From Streptomyces sp. F63 (GTDB lineage: Bacteria; Actinomycetota; Actinomycetes; Streptomycetales; Streptomycetaceae), in NCBI RefSeq assembly GCF_018070345.1, contig NZ_JAGPXX010000012.1, positions 109,431 to 173,430 of the forward strand: a stretch of DNA of 64,000 nucleotides, read 5' to 3'. The translations under genes and the position numbers were made by a program. The notes under the pieces are model-generated. The model made no database searches, was not told the origin of the DNA, and saw nothing but the letters and a program-made list of their open reading frames with translations. Positions 17,601 through 26,069 of this stretch are shown in pieces; the first letter of the stretch is position 1, and each line of letters opens with the position of its first letter.

Positions 17601-18523
17601 GCGCGGCGCCCCTTCGGCAGAACCCTCGCGTGCACGGCGACGTTCCGCCCGTGCGCATGCTTCAGCTCCTGCCGGTACAGCAGTCGCAGATGTTGCTCTT
17701 CGGGACTCTCCTGGATCCGACCGTGCTCGTCGGACAGCGGGTCATCGATCGGCAGGAAGACGCTGGACTGCCCGTCGAAGGAGGTGACCTCCAGCTTCGT
17801 CTGGAACAGCCATTGCCCGTCCCGCAGTTCACGGGACTCCTCCAGCGCGTTGATCAGCGACACGTCGACGAAGCGCAGGTTGTCCGCACCGTCAACCGTG
17901 CCGGGACGCTCCCGCACATGCACATCGAGCCGGATGCAGGGACGGTTCGGGTCGTTCTCGTCATCGCCCTCCAGGACGGTCCGGAAGGTGCCCCGGGCGT
18001 CGACGGGGACGTCCACCTCGTGGCGCACCGGCTCCCGCGACCACGTGCGCACCGTCCGGCCGTCCTCGGTCTTGCTGTCGTTCTGCCGGTACCGACCCCA
18101 GCAGGCGACGACACTGAGCATGCCCACATCGGCCGGCACCAGAAAACTCAGGCCCATCGACGACGCCCACAGCCGCCCGGCCGCCTGCGGCGTGAGCCGG
18201 TTCCCGAGCTCCGCGTCCTGCCCGTCACCCTCTCCGCTGACCTCGGTTTCCGCTTGGCCCGCGGCGACATTCACGGGCGCGTCGGTCGGCGCGGGGCGGG
18301 GCCCGAGAAGTCCGACGAGGTAGCGGTCGCGGGGCCCCGCGCTGTTCGGCGGCAGCACTTCAGTCTCGTTGTCCGCCCACGGCCCCAGCAGATCCCATGA
18401 GATCAGGTCGCCGAGCTCCTCCCGGACGTCGTACGACGACCCGGAACGGAAGGTCTGCGGGACCTCGTCGACGGGGTGGGGAACGCCGGGCTCCGGAGCA
18501 GGGGCGTTCTGTGGTGACGGCAT
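14687..18523 (-). CDS. drmA: DrmA, helicase-domain protein of DISARM
   Basis: A 1278-residue superfamily 2 helicase-like protein. The start ATG 18523 is preceded by GGGAGGGA. Walker A (FFPTGGGKTEAYLGL) lies near residue 505, and the Walker B variant IIQDELHLISGAL near 766. Motifs STATTRNA and SSRVGRQAKRPGIVV follow, and then FYRQVEALSVTPFTRRALDR, typical of DrmA. A Cys pair (CPWCGEEL) sits in the middle. DrmA with DrmB forms the ATP-driven complex that recognises incoming DNA. The gene begins the drmA-drmB-drmC transcript and is divergent from 18746-20320. Confidence 0.95.
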   Translation of the reverse strand: MPSPQNAPAPEPGVPHPVDEVPQTFRSGSSYDVREELGDLISWDLLGPWADNETEVLPPNSAGPRDRYLVGLLGPRPAPTDAPVNVAAGQAETEVSGEGDGQDAELGNRLTPQAAGRLWASSMGLSFLVPADVGMLSVVACWGRYRQNDSKTEDGRTVRTWSREPVRHEVDVPVDARGTFRTVLEGDDENDPNRPCIRLDVHVRERPGTVDGADNLRFVDVSLINALEESRELRDGQWLFQTKLEVTSFDGQSSVFLPIDDPLSDEHGRIQESPEEQHLRLLYRQELKHAHGRNVAVHARVLPKGRRAVKLETTWLPVKDVPATVAPSAAQQPLLAGLEVSMDKLADLAVWERRDELLKALQPLADGYDGWLEQQSAKAQSLSGELRTAALRAVDEARDACARIALGIDLLHADKDALQAFRFANRAMAMQRRATATAALRAEGGEKPPTYAAAYAEVDGRGPAAASWYPFQLAFVLLNLCSLTDPAHKERRADSTATVDLLFFPTGGGKTEAYLGLTAYTFAIRRLQKIVGEGEDAREGRDGVAVLMRYTLRLLTAQQFQRASALVCATEVLRREDEKVWGSRPFRIGLWVGAGVSPNWYGDATQQIAEATESASGRHANVLQVLSCPWCGEELRAWRDVSPDDVRRRIIVYCPRGEDEKPCPFSRMKAQGEGLPILTVDEEIYRLVPSMLIATVDKLAQLPWRGYAGMLFGRVTEYCERHGYRHNDLDEETGCGSRHNAKDKHKAVTSRPMPRRLRPPDLIIQDELHLISGALGTTVGLFESAVDQLCTWRVKDAHGQLRETGPKIVASTATTRNARAQVLGVFARDLAIFPPQVVDVGDTFFSQQVVVSRDNPGRRYYGVCAHGVRMKAAEIRVAEILLLAGQHMFDLYGAPADPYMTVVGYFNATKELAGMRRVLDDDVPSRLRANGRRRGIANRLLRDTDMLNLQELTSRISSADISATLKRLEIGFNPEHDTSVRKQAIIDEFRDAGKARQPRVLPALPHRKPVDYVLATSMLQVGVDVSRFGLMVVTGQPKNTAEYIQASSRVGRQAKRPGIVVTLYNWARPRDLAHFEDFEHYHATFYRQVEALSVTPFTRRALDRGTTATYVSAVRQACDDFSDNVDAEGVDLDDPRVQDVERRLLARAEAVDGDRARGYLAERIDALRDAWSAKKGEQGKLGYRGQTKQKQTVLGLLRNADGSGWDVLTVPQSMRETENEINMLLPADTVLSAPAGKAWEFGPPADGGDGADTAGGDEFGEVPDSDGNGNGTARGRRS

Positions 18524-18745
18524 GCGCGTTTCCCTCCCTGGGTGCTGACCGGCACCCGACGAACAACGATAGGGCGGCCCACCGACATAGTGGCGCCGCG
18601 ACGAACTGCGTAGCCCAAGCGTTGCATTAGTGTACTCAGTTCACGAATTGCTTCTTCTGTCGAGCGGCGTACAGTGATACCCGTCCGGCAGCAGCTGACA
18701 CATCCTCAACAAGATTGTCAGCAAACGCAGTCAGAGGGGCGGGAA
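18524..18745. promoter_or_regulatory. Divergent promoter region between drmA and an unknown gene
   Basis: These 222 bases separate two divergent genes, so promoters for both should lie here. The centre (about 18617-18660) is clearly richer in A/T than its surroundings, including gtgtactcagttcacgaattg. I could not assign -35/-10 pairs with confidence. Confidence 0.5.
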
Positions 18746-20320
18746 GTGGACAGCGGCAGGGAATTCTCCGACGCCAGAGCCGAGTGGTGGGAGGGCATCA
18801 TCCAGGAATTGGCGACCGAACTGGACTTCGCCTGCCCGGGGACGGATCGATTCCTCCCCCGGGATCTGGGAGACCTCACCCTCGTACAGGCCATGCTCAT
18901 GGCCCGCACCGCACTGCGCGAACAGCGGGTGGCCGCCGCCACCGACATCGCCAACGAGCTCTACTCACTCTGGCCGGACCGGGAACCACCCCTGGAGGAC
19001 TGCGCGGACCTGGTCGCCCGTCTCCTGCGCCACCTGCACGAGCACTCCCTACCGCTGCTGCGCCCCTGGCGGAGCTTCGACCTGTGGAGCGGGCTTCTCC
19101 AGCTGTACACCGCACGCCGCGCCGCCGCCGTCGGGGCGCTGCGTACGGCACGCGAACTTGACGAACGCTGGGCGCTCGACCCGAGGGCAATGAGCGACGG
19201 CTCCCTGGACAGGCCCCTCGACCCGGGAGCCCGATGGCAGTCGTTCGCCGCGTATCTGCGTGCCACCCAGCGGGACAACGTCACGGGATCCGCCCTCGGG
19301 CTGGTGGAGCGGACGCCCGTTGCTGAGCAACTGAGCAGGTCGGCCGAGTGGCTCGGGGAGTACCTCAGAGAGGCGCGGCACCTCGTCGCGCTCGGCAGCG
19401 GGAACGAGATCGCGGAGTACGTACGCCTACGAGCTGACGAGCTGAGCGCCGGCACGGGCAGCGGCCTCTGGGCGGATGTGTCGGCCGCGGCGGCAGACTA
19501 CGGCAGAGTCTGTCGGCGCGTAAGCGGCGGCCTCACGACGTACGAGCAGGAGCTGTTCCAGGCGGCGCACGGTTTCCGGCAACGCGACTGGGAACTGATG
19601 TTGGAGGCCGACCTCGTGCGCGACGCGGGCGCCGGCCCCCACCCGAGGCCGCTCCTGTCTGACCCGCAGGCACCGGCACCGGGCTGGATGACGACCATGG
19701 TCGAGCTGGGTGTCAAGTCCAACTGGGGCGCGACACCGAATACCTTCACCTGGCACTCCCTGCCCGGCCACACCCCTTGGTGGTTCTGCGCCGTGCGCCC
19801 CGGACCCGAGGAACACATGGCGGCCAAGCTCGGCCACGACGGCCGGATTCAGTTCGAGGTCAGCAAGGACCGGCCGGGAGACCTGCTCATCGGCCTGCCC
19901 GACGACGAGCCCGAGAGCCTCCTCCACCACCTGCGCTTCCGGTACGACGAGGACGACCTCGACGACTTGTCCCGACTGCTGCTGCTCGCCACAACCGGAT
20001 TCGCCCGTCTCGACATCCTCGCCGCACGGCAGGCGGGCGGGCTCCGGGTGCTGCGCACGATCAGGGTGGATGTACCCGGGGAGGTTCGGGACTTGTGCGG
20101 GGCGTACGCGTACGGCAGGCTGAGGACGCTGAGTGGCGAGGCCGGCGAGCCCGGGGCAGATGAGCTGACGCGGTGGAGTTCCAGGCGCGGCGGCGCAGGG
20201 CCGAAGGAAGACGGGGCCGAGAGGGGCGGCCTGGCGGTGAGCGAGGACCTGCCGCGCGAAGAGGAGTCGGCTCCCGTCTTCGACGGAGGGCTCTTCCAGC
20301 GCGACGACATGCTGTTCTGA
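18746..20320 (+). CDS. Unknown protein encoded divergently inside the DISARM locus
   Basis: A 524-residue cytoplasmic protein of no family that I recognise. GTG 18746 is preferred because AGAGGGG lies 6 bases upstream; a GTG at 18674 has no ribosome site. The N-terminal half is helical and rich in Leu, Arg and Trp (RPWRSFDLWSGLLQLYTARR). The C-terminal half has a beta-like stretch (NTFTWHSLPGHTPWWFCAV). A charged, probably disordered tail ends LFQRDDMLF. It sits between drmA and drmMI on the opposite strand. The placement suggests either a regulator or accessory factor of DISARM, or an inserted gene. Confidence 0.7.
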   Translation: MDSGREFSDARAEWWEGIIQELATELDFACPGTDRFLPRDLGDLTLVQAMLMARTALREQRVAAATDIANELYSLWPDREPPLEDCADLVARLLRHLHEHSLPLLRPWRSFDLWSGLLQLYTARRAAAVGALRTARELDERWALDPRAMSDGSLDRPLDPGARWQSFAAYLRATQRDNVTGSALGLVERTPVAEQLSRSAEWLGEYLREARHLVALGSGNEIAEYVRLRADELSAGTGSGLWADVSAAAADYGRVCRRVSGGLTTYEQELFQAAHGFRQRDWELMLEADLVRDAGAGPHPRPLLSDPQAPAPGWMTTMVELGVKSNWGATPNTFTWHSLPGHTPWWFCAVRPGPEEHMAAKLGHDGRIQFEVSKDRPGDLLIGLPDDEPESLLHHLRFRYDEDDLDDLSRLLLLATTGFARLDILAARQAGGLRVLRTIRVDVPGEVRDLCGAYAYGRLRTLSGEAGEPGADELTRWSSRRGGAGPKEDGAERGGLAVSEDLPREEESAPVFDGGLFQRDDMLF

Positions 20321-20341
20321 CCGCGGGGGCGTCCCTGATGG

Positions 20342-20930
20342 TCAGTCCCCGGACAAGGTCCGCTCTCTGGGTGTCGGACAAGAGCTGGCGTCCAGCTCGC
20401 ACCAGACCGTTTTGGCAGAGGGTGGATCCGGGTCGACACCCCAGCGAGTGGCCAGGCTCTGGACGAGCAGCAGCCTGTGCCCGCCTTCGCGGCGGGTGGT
20501 GGCGGCGTTGGCGCACGGATCGGCGTCGGGCCCCACGTGCTTAGGCGGCTGCGGCAGACGTTCCCCACGCGGATCGGTCACCTCGATCCGGAGATCGGTC
20601 GGGCGCGCAGTGAGCAGTTCGTGCGGCTGGATCGGGGTGTCGTCCACGGAGAGGCGCAGTCGGAAGTCCCGGCCGGACACCTGGCCGTGCAGGATGGCGT
20701 TCGACGCCAGCTCGGCGACGAGGAGCGCGGCGGTCTCTGTGAGGTCTCCGACCAGTGCGGTCAGCCCCAGGCATCGAACTGGTTCACCGCGAGAAGACGG
20801 GCCAGCCGCGCCCTTCGCCGGGTGGAGCTGAACTGCTGGGCGAAGGTGCGGGCGGGGCTGGGGTGCGCGCGTGCGCAGGGGAGTGGCTCGAAGGGGAATT
20901 CAAACGGTAACCGTCTCGCCGCGCGTCGAG
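20342..20930 (-). pseudogene. Histidine-kinase-type ATP-binding (anti-sigma-like) protein, frameshifted
   Basis: The 5' part reads RRRARLARLLAVNQFDAWG and the 3' part, in another frame, continues LTALVGDLTETAALLVAELA then SNAILHGQVSGRDF, the N-box of HATPase_c_2 proteins. The G-box region follows (GHRLLLVQSLATRWGV). A single base missing in the CCCC run at 20765-20768 would account for the shift. Such proteins in Streptomyces usually neighbour XRE/DUF397 genes, which are absent here. No convincing start codon was found. Either a true pseudogene or a sequencing error in a homopolymer. Confidence 0.7.
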
Positions 20931-21106
20931 TCTGAACAGGACACCTTGGAGTACGCCCTGCCGGTGTACGATCCGGGTCCGACTTTATATGGGTGGCCCA
21001 GAGTGTGACGGGTGATTGACGTGGCGATAATGCCCGCAAGAGTTCACGCGCGAGACTCGAAAGACGCTCAAGGCATGTCGCCTGCCTTCGAGTCCAGCAT
21101 CTGGGC

Positions 21107-21394
21107 TCACTTTCTCCTCTTCGCAGCCGAGCGAGAGTGCACGGTCGCCTGGCGCCTCACCGGGGCCGCCATAGCGTACGTAGACGTGCAACACGTCCAC
21201 GGTCCACTCGCTCCGGAGAGCCGCCCTTGGGTATTGAACCAGGCAGTCAGGTCCCTCTTGATGAAGAGATGGTCGGCGCTATCGGCGCCGTTTGCGACAC
21301 GATGACACGCGGTGGTCGTCCCCGGCCGATCAGGGAAGTGCGCGAAGTGGCAGACCTTGGTCTCGTGCCGCTCGGTCACCAGCTTCTTCGCCAT
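21107..21394 (-). pseudogene. Fragment resembling CoiA-like competence protein family
   Basis: The frame contains LVTERHETKVCHFAHFPDR, a Cys, and then ADHLFIKRDLTAWFNTQGR. This combination of HFAH and downstream xDHxxxK resembles CoiA-like nuclease-family proteins common in Streptomyces. Only about 95 residues are open, the usual N-terminal portion is missing upstream, and the C-terminal text looks unrelated. I read it as a decayed fragment. The surrounding 20931-21662 holds no other gene that I can support. Confidence 0.4.
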
Positions 21395-21662
21395 AACTGC
21401 CGAGTGGTGTGCCGCACCAGAACCGCTTGCCCTGGAAGTGCGGCGGAACTGGCCAAGGTTGTAAAGGCTCTTCGGGGATGATGACTGCCTGGTCGGATGT
21501 CTTGGTGCTGGTTACGGTGGTTTGGAGGAGCCGGATGTCGAAGAATCACATGAGCGCGCTCCACTGGGCGGGAGTGAAGGGGCTCGGGCGTTGCGAATGA
21601 GGAAAGGGAGGGCCGCCGCCAGTGCTGCTCTGGGGGTTTGGCGGGGCCCGCGTGCGTTCAAA

Positions 21663-24600
21663 TTAGAAGAGGGCATTTTGGGGCGGGAAGAGCCCGTCCT
21701 CCCTGAAGCCCTGTTCTGGGTCACCTTCCTTGGTGCCGGGATTCTCCCCCCGTTGAGCCCTCTTGGTCGAGCCTTTCGTCCGCTTTCCCTTGTGTAGCCC
21801 AGCAGCGATCTCGGCGGCATATCGCTCGTGGTTCAACTCGCGGAGGCGGTCGATGATCTCGGTGCGAACTACGGGACCGATGGTATAACGAATTCCCTGA
21901 TCGGTATTGTGGAACCCGTGGTCTAGCGCGCCTGGGGCTGCTAGGAGGTCGTCCCAACCGTAGGCTTGCGTGGCGGCCTTGTCGATAGCGCGGTGGATGG
22001 CCCGAAGTTCGATGATGTCGTCATCGTGGCACTCGGAGTTGTGAATGAGGTTGTAGGTATCAGTAAGACCAATATGTCGACTCGACATAACGTTGTGGCG
22101 GGCCCTATCCAACTGAATTCCGAGATCGTGTAGATCGCTCGTTAGGTCAGGTCGCACTAGAGTCTCAAATACATCAGTCGGTGTGTAGTTGGTGCGTGTC
22201 TCGAGCGTTGAAGAGTACGTAATTGCCCACCAGTAATGATGGCCGCTGCTCAATAGTGCCAGCAGTCCGTATTCCTGAGAGGCGAAAATTGCCAATCGGT
22301 GGGAAAAGACCTGTCCTGTGGGTACCATCATGGGCATTACGACCTTGCTGACAAGCGTGATCGCAATGACTCTTTCGAGAGGTTCGATAGCTGCTTCAAG
22401 TCCGGAGCGGTAGTCGGCATACCGCCACCATCGACGTGCGTGGGCAGAACGATTCCGCTGCTCTCTTTCTGGCTTTACGTGGCGCTCCAGAATTTTCAGG
22501 CAGTCCTCATATGCCTGACACTCTTCAAGCGGCCAGTCGCGGAAATTGATGATCCATCGACTGGCCTCTGTGGTTGGATTTTGGTTAAGGTCTTGTCCTA
22601 CAAGGTAGGGCTCCAATACTTTGGCGTTTCGTTTGTCCTTCCTTATCAAGGATGCCGCCTCTTCGATTGTCAGCAAGAAGCCCATGCCGTTTACGTGGTG
22701 TCCGATGAAGGCCAGTTTGCGATTCTCGACGAGTGGCATCACTGAAGGGTCAACCCGTGACGTAACTGTCAGGGAGGATGTGATGCCCAAGACGAGCTCG
22801 TCGTCGAGTTGGCGAGGAGTTTTTACTGCTTCGCCTGAGAGCCAAACAGCGCAGTATTCAAGTGATGCGCTCTTGGATGGCCAGGGCTTGCTTCGCGTGG
22901 CTCGGTAAATTTCTCTGGATGCTCCGGCTACCTGGTCTAGGGAAACTGCTCGAGTGTCTCCCTGGGCAAGGCTATTGGTTGCGACTAGCCCTAGGGTTCC
23001 TGCGGCCTTTGTGACTTGATGGCATCGCATGAAGAAAAACGCGATCAAGTCTGTATTGGTCTTGCTGATTCCGTTGGATACGTGTGCAACTAGGGTCTTG
23101 CGAAAAGAGGAGCCGAGGGAAGGGGAGATCTTGGGTCCGCCCAAGAAAGGTGGATTCCCAATCACCGCATCAAACCCACCCCCTTCAAACACCTCCGGAA
23201 AAACCAACGGCCAGTGCACCGGCTCCCGTTCGAACCCCCCCTCCGGCAGATTGGTAGCCAGCCACTCCCCCGCCAGCGCCCGAGCCTCCTCCGTAGCTCC
23301 CTCAAGCCCCTTGGCCACGGCGAACCCCATGCCCGCCGCGGCCATCGGAGCCTCGGACCTCTTCAGAGACCACCCATGCCGGGCCATCTCCTTCTTCAGC
23401 GACTCCCGTGCCGGCAGCGGACCGCTCCCGTACGAGGCCAGAGCAGCCCCTGCCGTCAGGTCGGCGAGCAGGCTGACCCGGGCCGCCCGCTCCTGGACGT
23501 CCGCGAGTATGGCCCGCTTCTCCGCGATGTCCTTCAGCGTCTCGCCCGGCATGTCACCGATCTGCTTGCGGTCCTCGGCGAGTTCGTGGACCAGCTCCCG
23601 TACACCCGCCGTGAAGTCGATGACGCCCCGCTTGTGCCGCTCGCGGCCCCGTCGTGCGTCGAGGTCCATGACCTCCAGTTGCTCCACAGACGTGATGCCC
23701 AGCAGAGAGTCCCCCGCCACCAACCGGTCGTCCAGGAAGGTGAACGGCCGCTCCGGGTCCATGGAGATCAGCCACAGCGACAGCTTGGCCATCTCCACCG
23801 CCATGGGGTTAATGTCCACCCCGTAGAGGCAGTGTTCGATGATCAGGCGCCGGGCGCGGATCATCACCGGGTCGCTCTCCGCGTCCGCCGCCGTGACCGC
23901 GCCCGCCTGGTCGCGGTGGCTGCCGCGGAACGCCAAGGCCTCCTCGTCCTCCTCCTCGACCCAGGCGTCGACGAGCCGGTCCGCGAGGTAGCGGCAGGCG
24001 GCGACCAGGAAGGCGGCTGAACCCATCGCGATGTCAGCGACCTTGAGCTTCAGGATCTCGTCCGGCTTGATGAGCTTCCACTGCTTGTCGTCCGCCGTCT
24101 GGAGCGGGCCCGGCCGGTAGACCAGCGGTTCCAGTGCTCCCTCGGCGACCTGCTGGGCCAGGGCGCGCGGTGTGTAGTGGGTGCCGGTGTTCTTGCGGAG
24201 GCGGGACTCCGTGACGTACAGGCCGTCCTCCGGGATCACCACCGGCAGGCTACGCAGATCGTCGCGGAGCAGCCCGTGGAAGGGGAGGATGCGCTCGGCC
24301 AGTTCGCGGTCGTTCTCGGTGACCGCGAGAAGGCGGTGAAGGGCCTTGCCCCGCGCCTGCTCGTCGCCGTGGGCGAGCAGCTTCTCCATCTTCGACGCCG
24401 TGGCCGGCGGCTTGGGGTCCTTGAAGCGCTCGTACAGCTTCTTCGCGAAGCCCGGCAGGTTCGGCTTCTGGCCGGGGACAGCGCGTGCGCCCACGCCGAA
24501 CGGGGCGGCCAGCTCCTCCAGTTCGGTCAGGCTCACCTCGTGTTTCAGGCCGGGCTTGCCGACGAGCCCGAGCACGGTGTCCTGAGCGCGCTTGCCGTCG

Positions 24601-26069
24601 TACGAGAGCAGGCCCTCGTACACGTAGCCGATCTGCTCCACGTCCAGGGCGCGGAAGGTCAGCCGGCGCCGCTCCTTGTTGACGACGACGAATTGCACCG
24701 AGTCGAGGACGTGCAGGACGGTGCGGTCGTCGATCGGGAGGAGGGAGGTGTGGCCGTCGGCAGCTCGCGTGGCGTCGCCGTCCGTGCCGTCCGCGCCCTC
24801 CGGGACGGCCTCCAGCCAGGGGAAGGGCTTCGGGTCGAAGATGGAGCCGTCGTACGCGGGCAGCGTGAGCAGCGGGTGGTCCACTCCGCCATGCACGGCG
24901 TGGAAGAGAGCGATCAGTCGGTGCCAGGCGGCCGTCGTGTGCTCCAGGGAGTCCTCGCCGTCCGCGCGGCGGCGCTTGTCCAGCGTCTCGTAGAGCCGCC
25001 CGGCCGAGTACGCCTCCGCGTACAGCTCGTTGTCCGCGGGCAGCAGGCCGCGTTCCTCGGCGAAGAGTAGGAAGACGACGCGCATCATGACCGCGACGGC
25101 GCCACGGTAGACCTCGCTCGCAGGCACGCCCGACAGGCCCTTGCCGCCGCGCTTGACCATCCGGGCCTCGGCACGGCCGATGGAGTCCACCAGGAGTTCG
25201 ACCGCCTGGCGGACCTGGATGCCGAGGGCCTCGGTGACGTCTTCCTGGCCTTCCAGGCTCTCGCGGAGCAGCGCCGGGAGAAGCTCGTCCTCCGGCCGTC
25301 CGAAGAAACGGCCGCGCCGAAGGAGGGAGACCCAGGCGCGGACCGCCACTAGGTCGGCCCGTTCGTTCCAGGCGATTGTGTCGAAGGTAGCGCTCGTTGT
25401 GACTCCGCCGGGCGGTGCCCAGACCAGGGACCACCAGCGGCCGTCGGTGACCAGACCCAGCTCGATGCCGTGGTGGCGCAGGACGTGGGCGAGCCGATCA
25501 ACTCCGCTCGCCGACCAGGAGTCGCCCCTGATACGGCGGGTCGGTGCGGTGTCGGGTGGCAGGACCAGGCCGAGGATCGGTACCTGCTTGGCGGCGGTAG
25601 CGGTGTCCGGTTCGGCGGCGGGGTCGGTGCCGGGGTGGATGAGGGCGAAGTCGGGACGGATGGTGGTGTCGGCCCCGGGCGGGCTGACGGCGAACCGGTC
25701 CAGCAGCGCGTCGTCCTCGGCCAGGCTCTCACCGCTATCGCCGAACTGCCCGGCGCCCTCCCGTAGATGCAGGGCGTCGTCCCACTCCAGCAGGGTGCGC
25801 AGCAAGAAGTTGATCCACTCGAGGCGGCCGGCGCCCTTGCGGTCGTCCTGCCAGATGCCGTGGTGGAGGCGAATGTCGGCGCGGCGCTCGCTGGGGACGC
25901 CCTCCAACTGCTGCCAGGTGCGCAGCAGGACCGGCAGTGTGAGGAACGGGCCGGACACCTCGACGAGGTTCAGCCAGTCCAGGTGCTGCTGCTTGCCGTC
26001 GGACGCCTTCGCGGCACGGATCGCGGCGGCGGAGGGGCGGCGGCCTCCAGAGCGGGGCGCGGGGCTCAT
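21663..26069 (-). CDS. drmMI: DrmMI, N6-adenine DNA methyltransferase of class 1 DISARM
   Basis: A 1468-residue protein. The N-terminal third is of the type IIG/PglX-like kind. The gate to the methylase domain is LRKNTGTHYTPRALAQQV; motif I (DIAMGSAAFLVA) lies near residue 678 and motif IV (NPPFLGGPK) near 971, identifying an N6-adenine enzyme. The C-terminal part is the presumed target-recognition region; its DNA (about 21900-23200) is visibly less GC-rich than the rest. The tail ends PPQNALF. DrmMI methylates host DNA so that DISARM can tell self from foreign. Its ATG overlaps the drmD stop, and drmD-drmMI form one operon. Confidence 0.93.
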   Translation of the reverse strand: MSPAPRSGGRRPSAAAIRAAKASDGKQQHLDWLNLVEVSGPFLTLPVLLRTWQQLEGVPSERRADIRLHHGIWQDDRKGAGRLEWINFLLRTLLEWDDALHLREGAGQFGDSGESLAEDDALLDRFAVSPPGADTTIRPDFALIHPGTDPAAEPDTATAAKQVPILGLVLPPDTAPTRRIRGDSWSASGVDRLAHVLRHHGIELGLVTDGRWWSLVWAPPGGVTTSATFDTIAWNERADLVAVRAWVSLLRRGRFFGRPEDELLPALLRESLEGQEDVTEALGIQVRQAVELLVDSIGRAEARMVKRGGKGLSGVPASEVYRGAVAVMMRVVFLLFAEERGLLPADNELYAEAYSAGRLYETLDKRRRADGEDSLEHTTAAWHRLIALFHAVHGGVDHPLLTLPAYDGSIFDPKPFPWLEAVPEGADGTDGDATRAADGHTSLLPIDDRTVLHVLDSVQFVVVNKERRRLTFRALDVEQIGYVYEGLLSYDGKRAQDTVLGLVGKPGLKHEVSLTELEELAAPFGVGARAVPGQKPNLPGFAKKLYERFKDPKPPATASKMEKLLAHGDEQARGKALHRLLAVTENDRELAERILPFHGLLRDDLRSLPVVIPEDGLYVTESRLRKNTGTHYTPRALAQQVAEGALEPLVYRPGPLQTADDKQWKLIKPDEILKLKVADIAMGSAAFLVAACRYLADRLVDAWVEEEDEEALAFRGSHRDQAGAVTAADAESDPVMIRARRLIIEHCLYGVDINPMAVEMAKLSLWLISMDPERPFTFLDDRLVAGDSLLGITSVEQLEVMDLDARRGRERHKRGVIDFTAGVRELVHELAEDRKQIGDMPGETLKDIAEKRAILADVQERAARVSLLADLTAGAALASYGSGPLPARESLKKEMARHGWSLKRSEAPMAAAGMGFAVAKGLEGATEEARALAGEWLATNLPEGGFEREPVHWPLVFPEVFEGGGFDAVIGNPPFLGGPKISPSLGSSFRKTLVAHVSNGISKTNTDLIAFFFMRCHQVTKAAGTLGLVATNSLAQGDTRAVSLDQVAGASREIYRATRSKPWPSKSASLEYCAVWLSGEAVKTPRQLDDELVLGITSSLTVTSRVDPSVMPLVENRKLAFIGHHVNGMGFLLTIEEAASLIRKDKRNAKVLEPYLVGQDLNQNPTTEASRWIINFRDWPLEECQAYEDCLKILERHVKPEREQRNRSAHARRWWRYADYRSGLEAAIEPLERVIAITLVSKVVMPMMVPTGQVFSHRLAIFASQEYGLLALLSSGHHYWWAITYSSTLETRTNYTPTDVFETLVRPDLTSDLHDLGIQLDRARHNVMSSRHIGLTDTYNLIHNSECHDDDIIELRAIHRAIDKAATQAYGWDDLLAAPGALDHGFHNTDQGIRYTIGPVVRTEIIDRLRELNHERYAAEIAAGLHKGKRTKGSTKRAQRGENPGTKEGDPEQGFREDGLFPPQNALF

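Noticed and set aside
15278..18400. Long plus-strand frames
   Set aside because: Antisense to drmA. Their composition mirrors third-position bias only.
21012..21600. Several short frames on both strands between the anti-sigma-like pseudogene and drmMI
   Set aside because: Apart from the CoiA-like fragment none has a ribosome site or family text.
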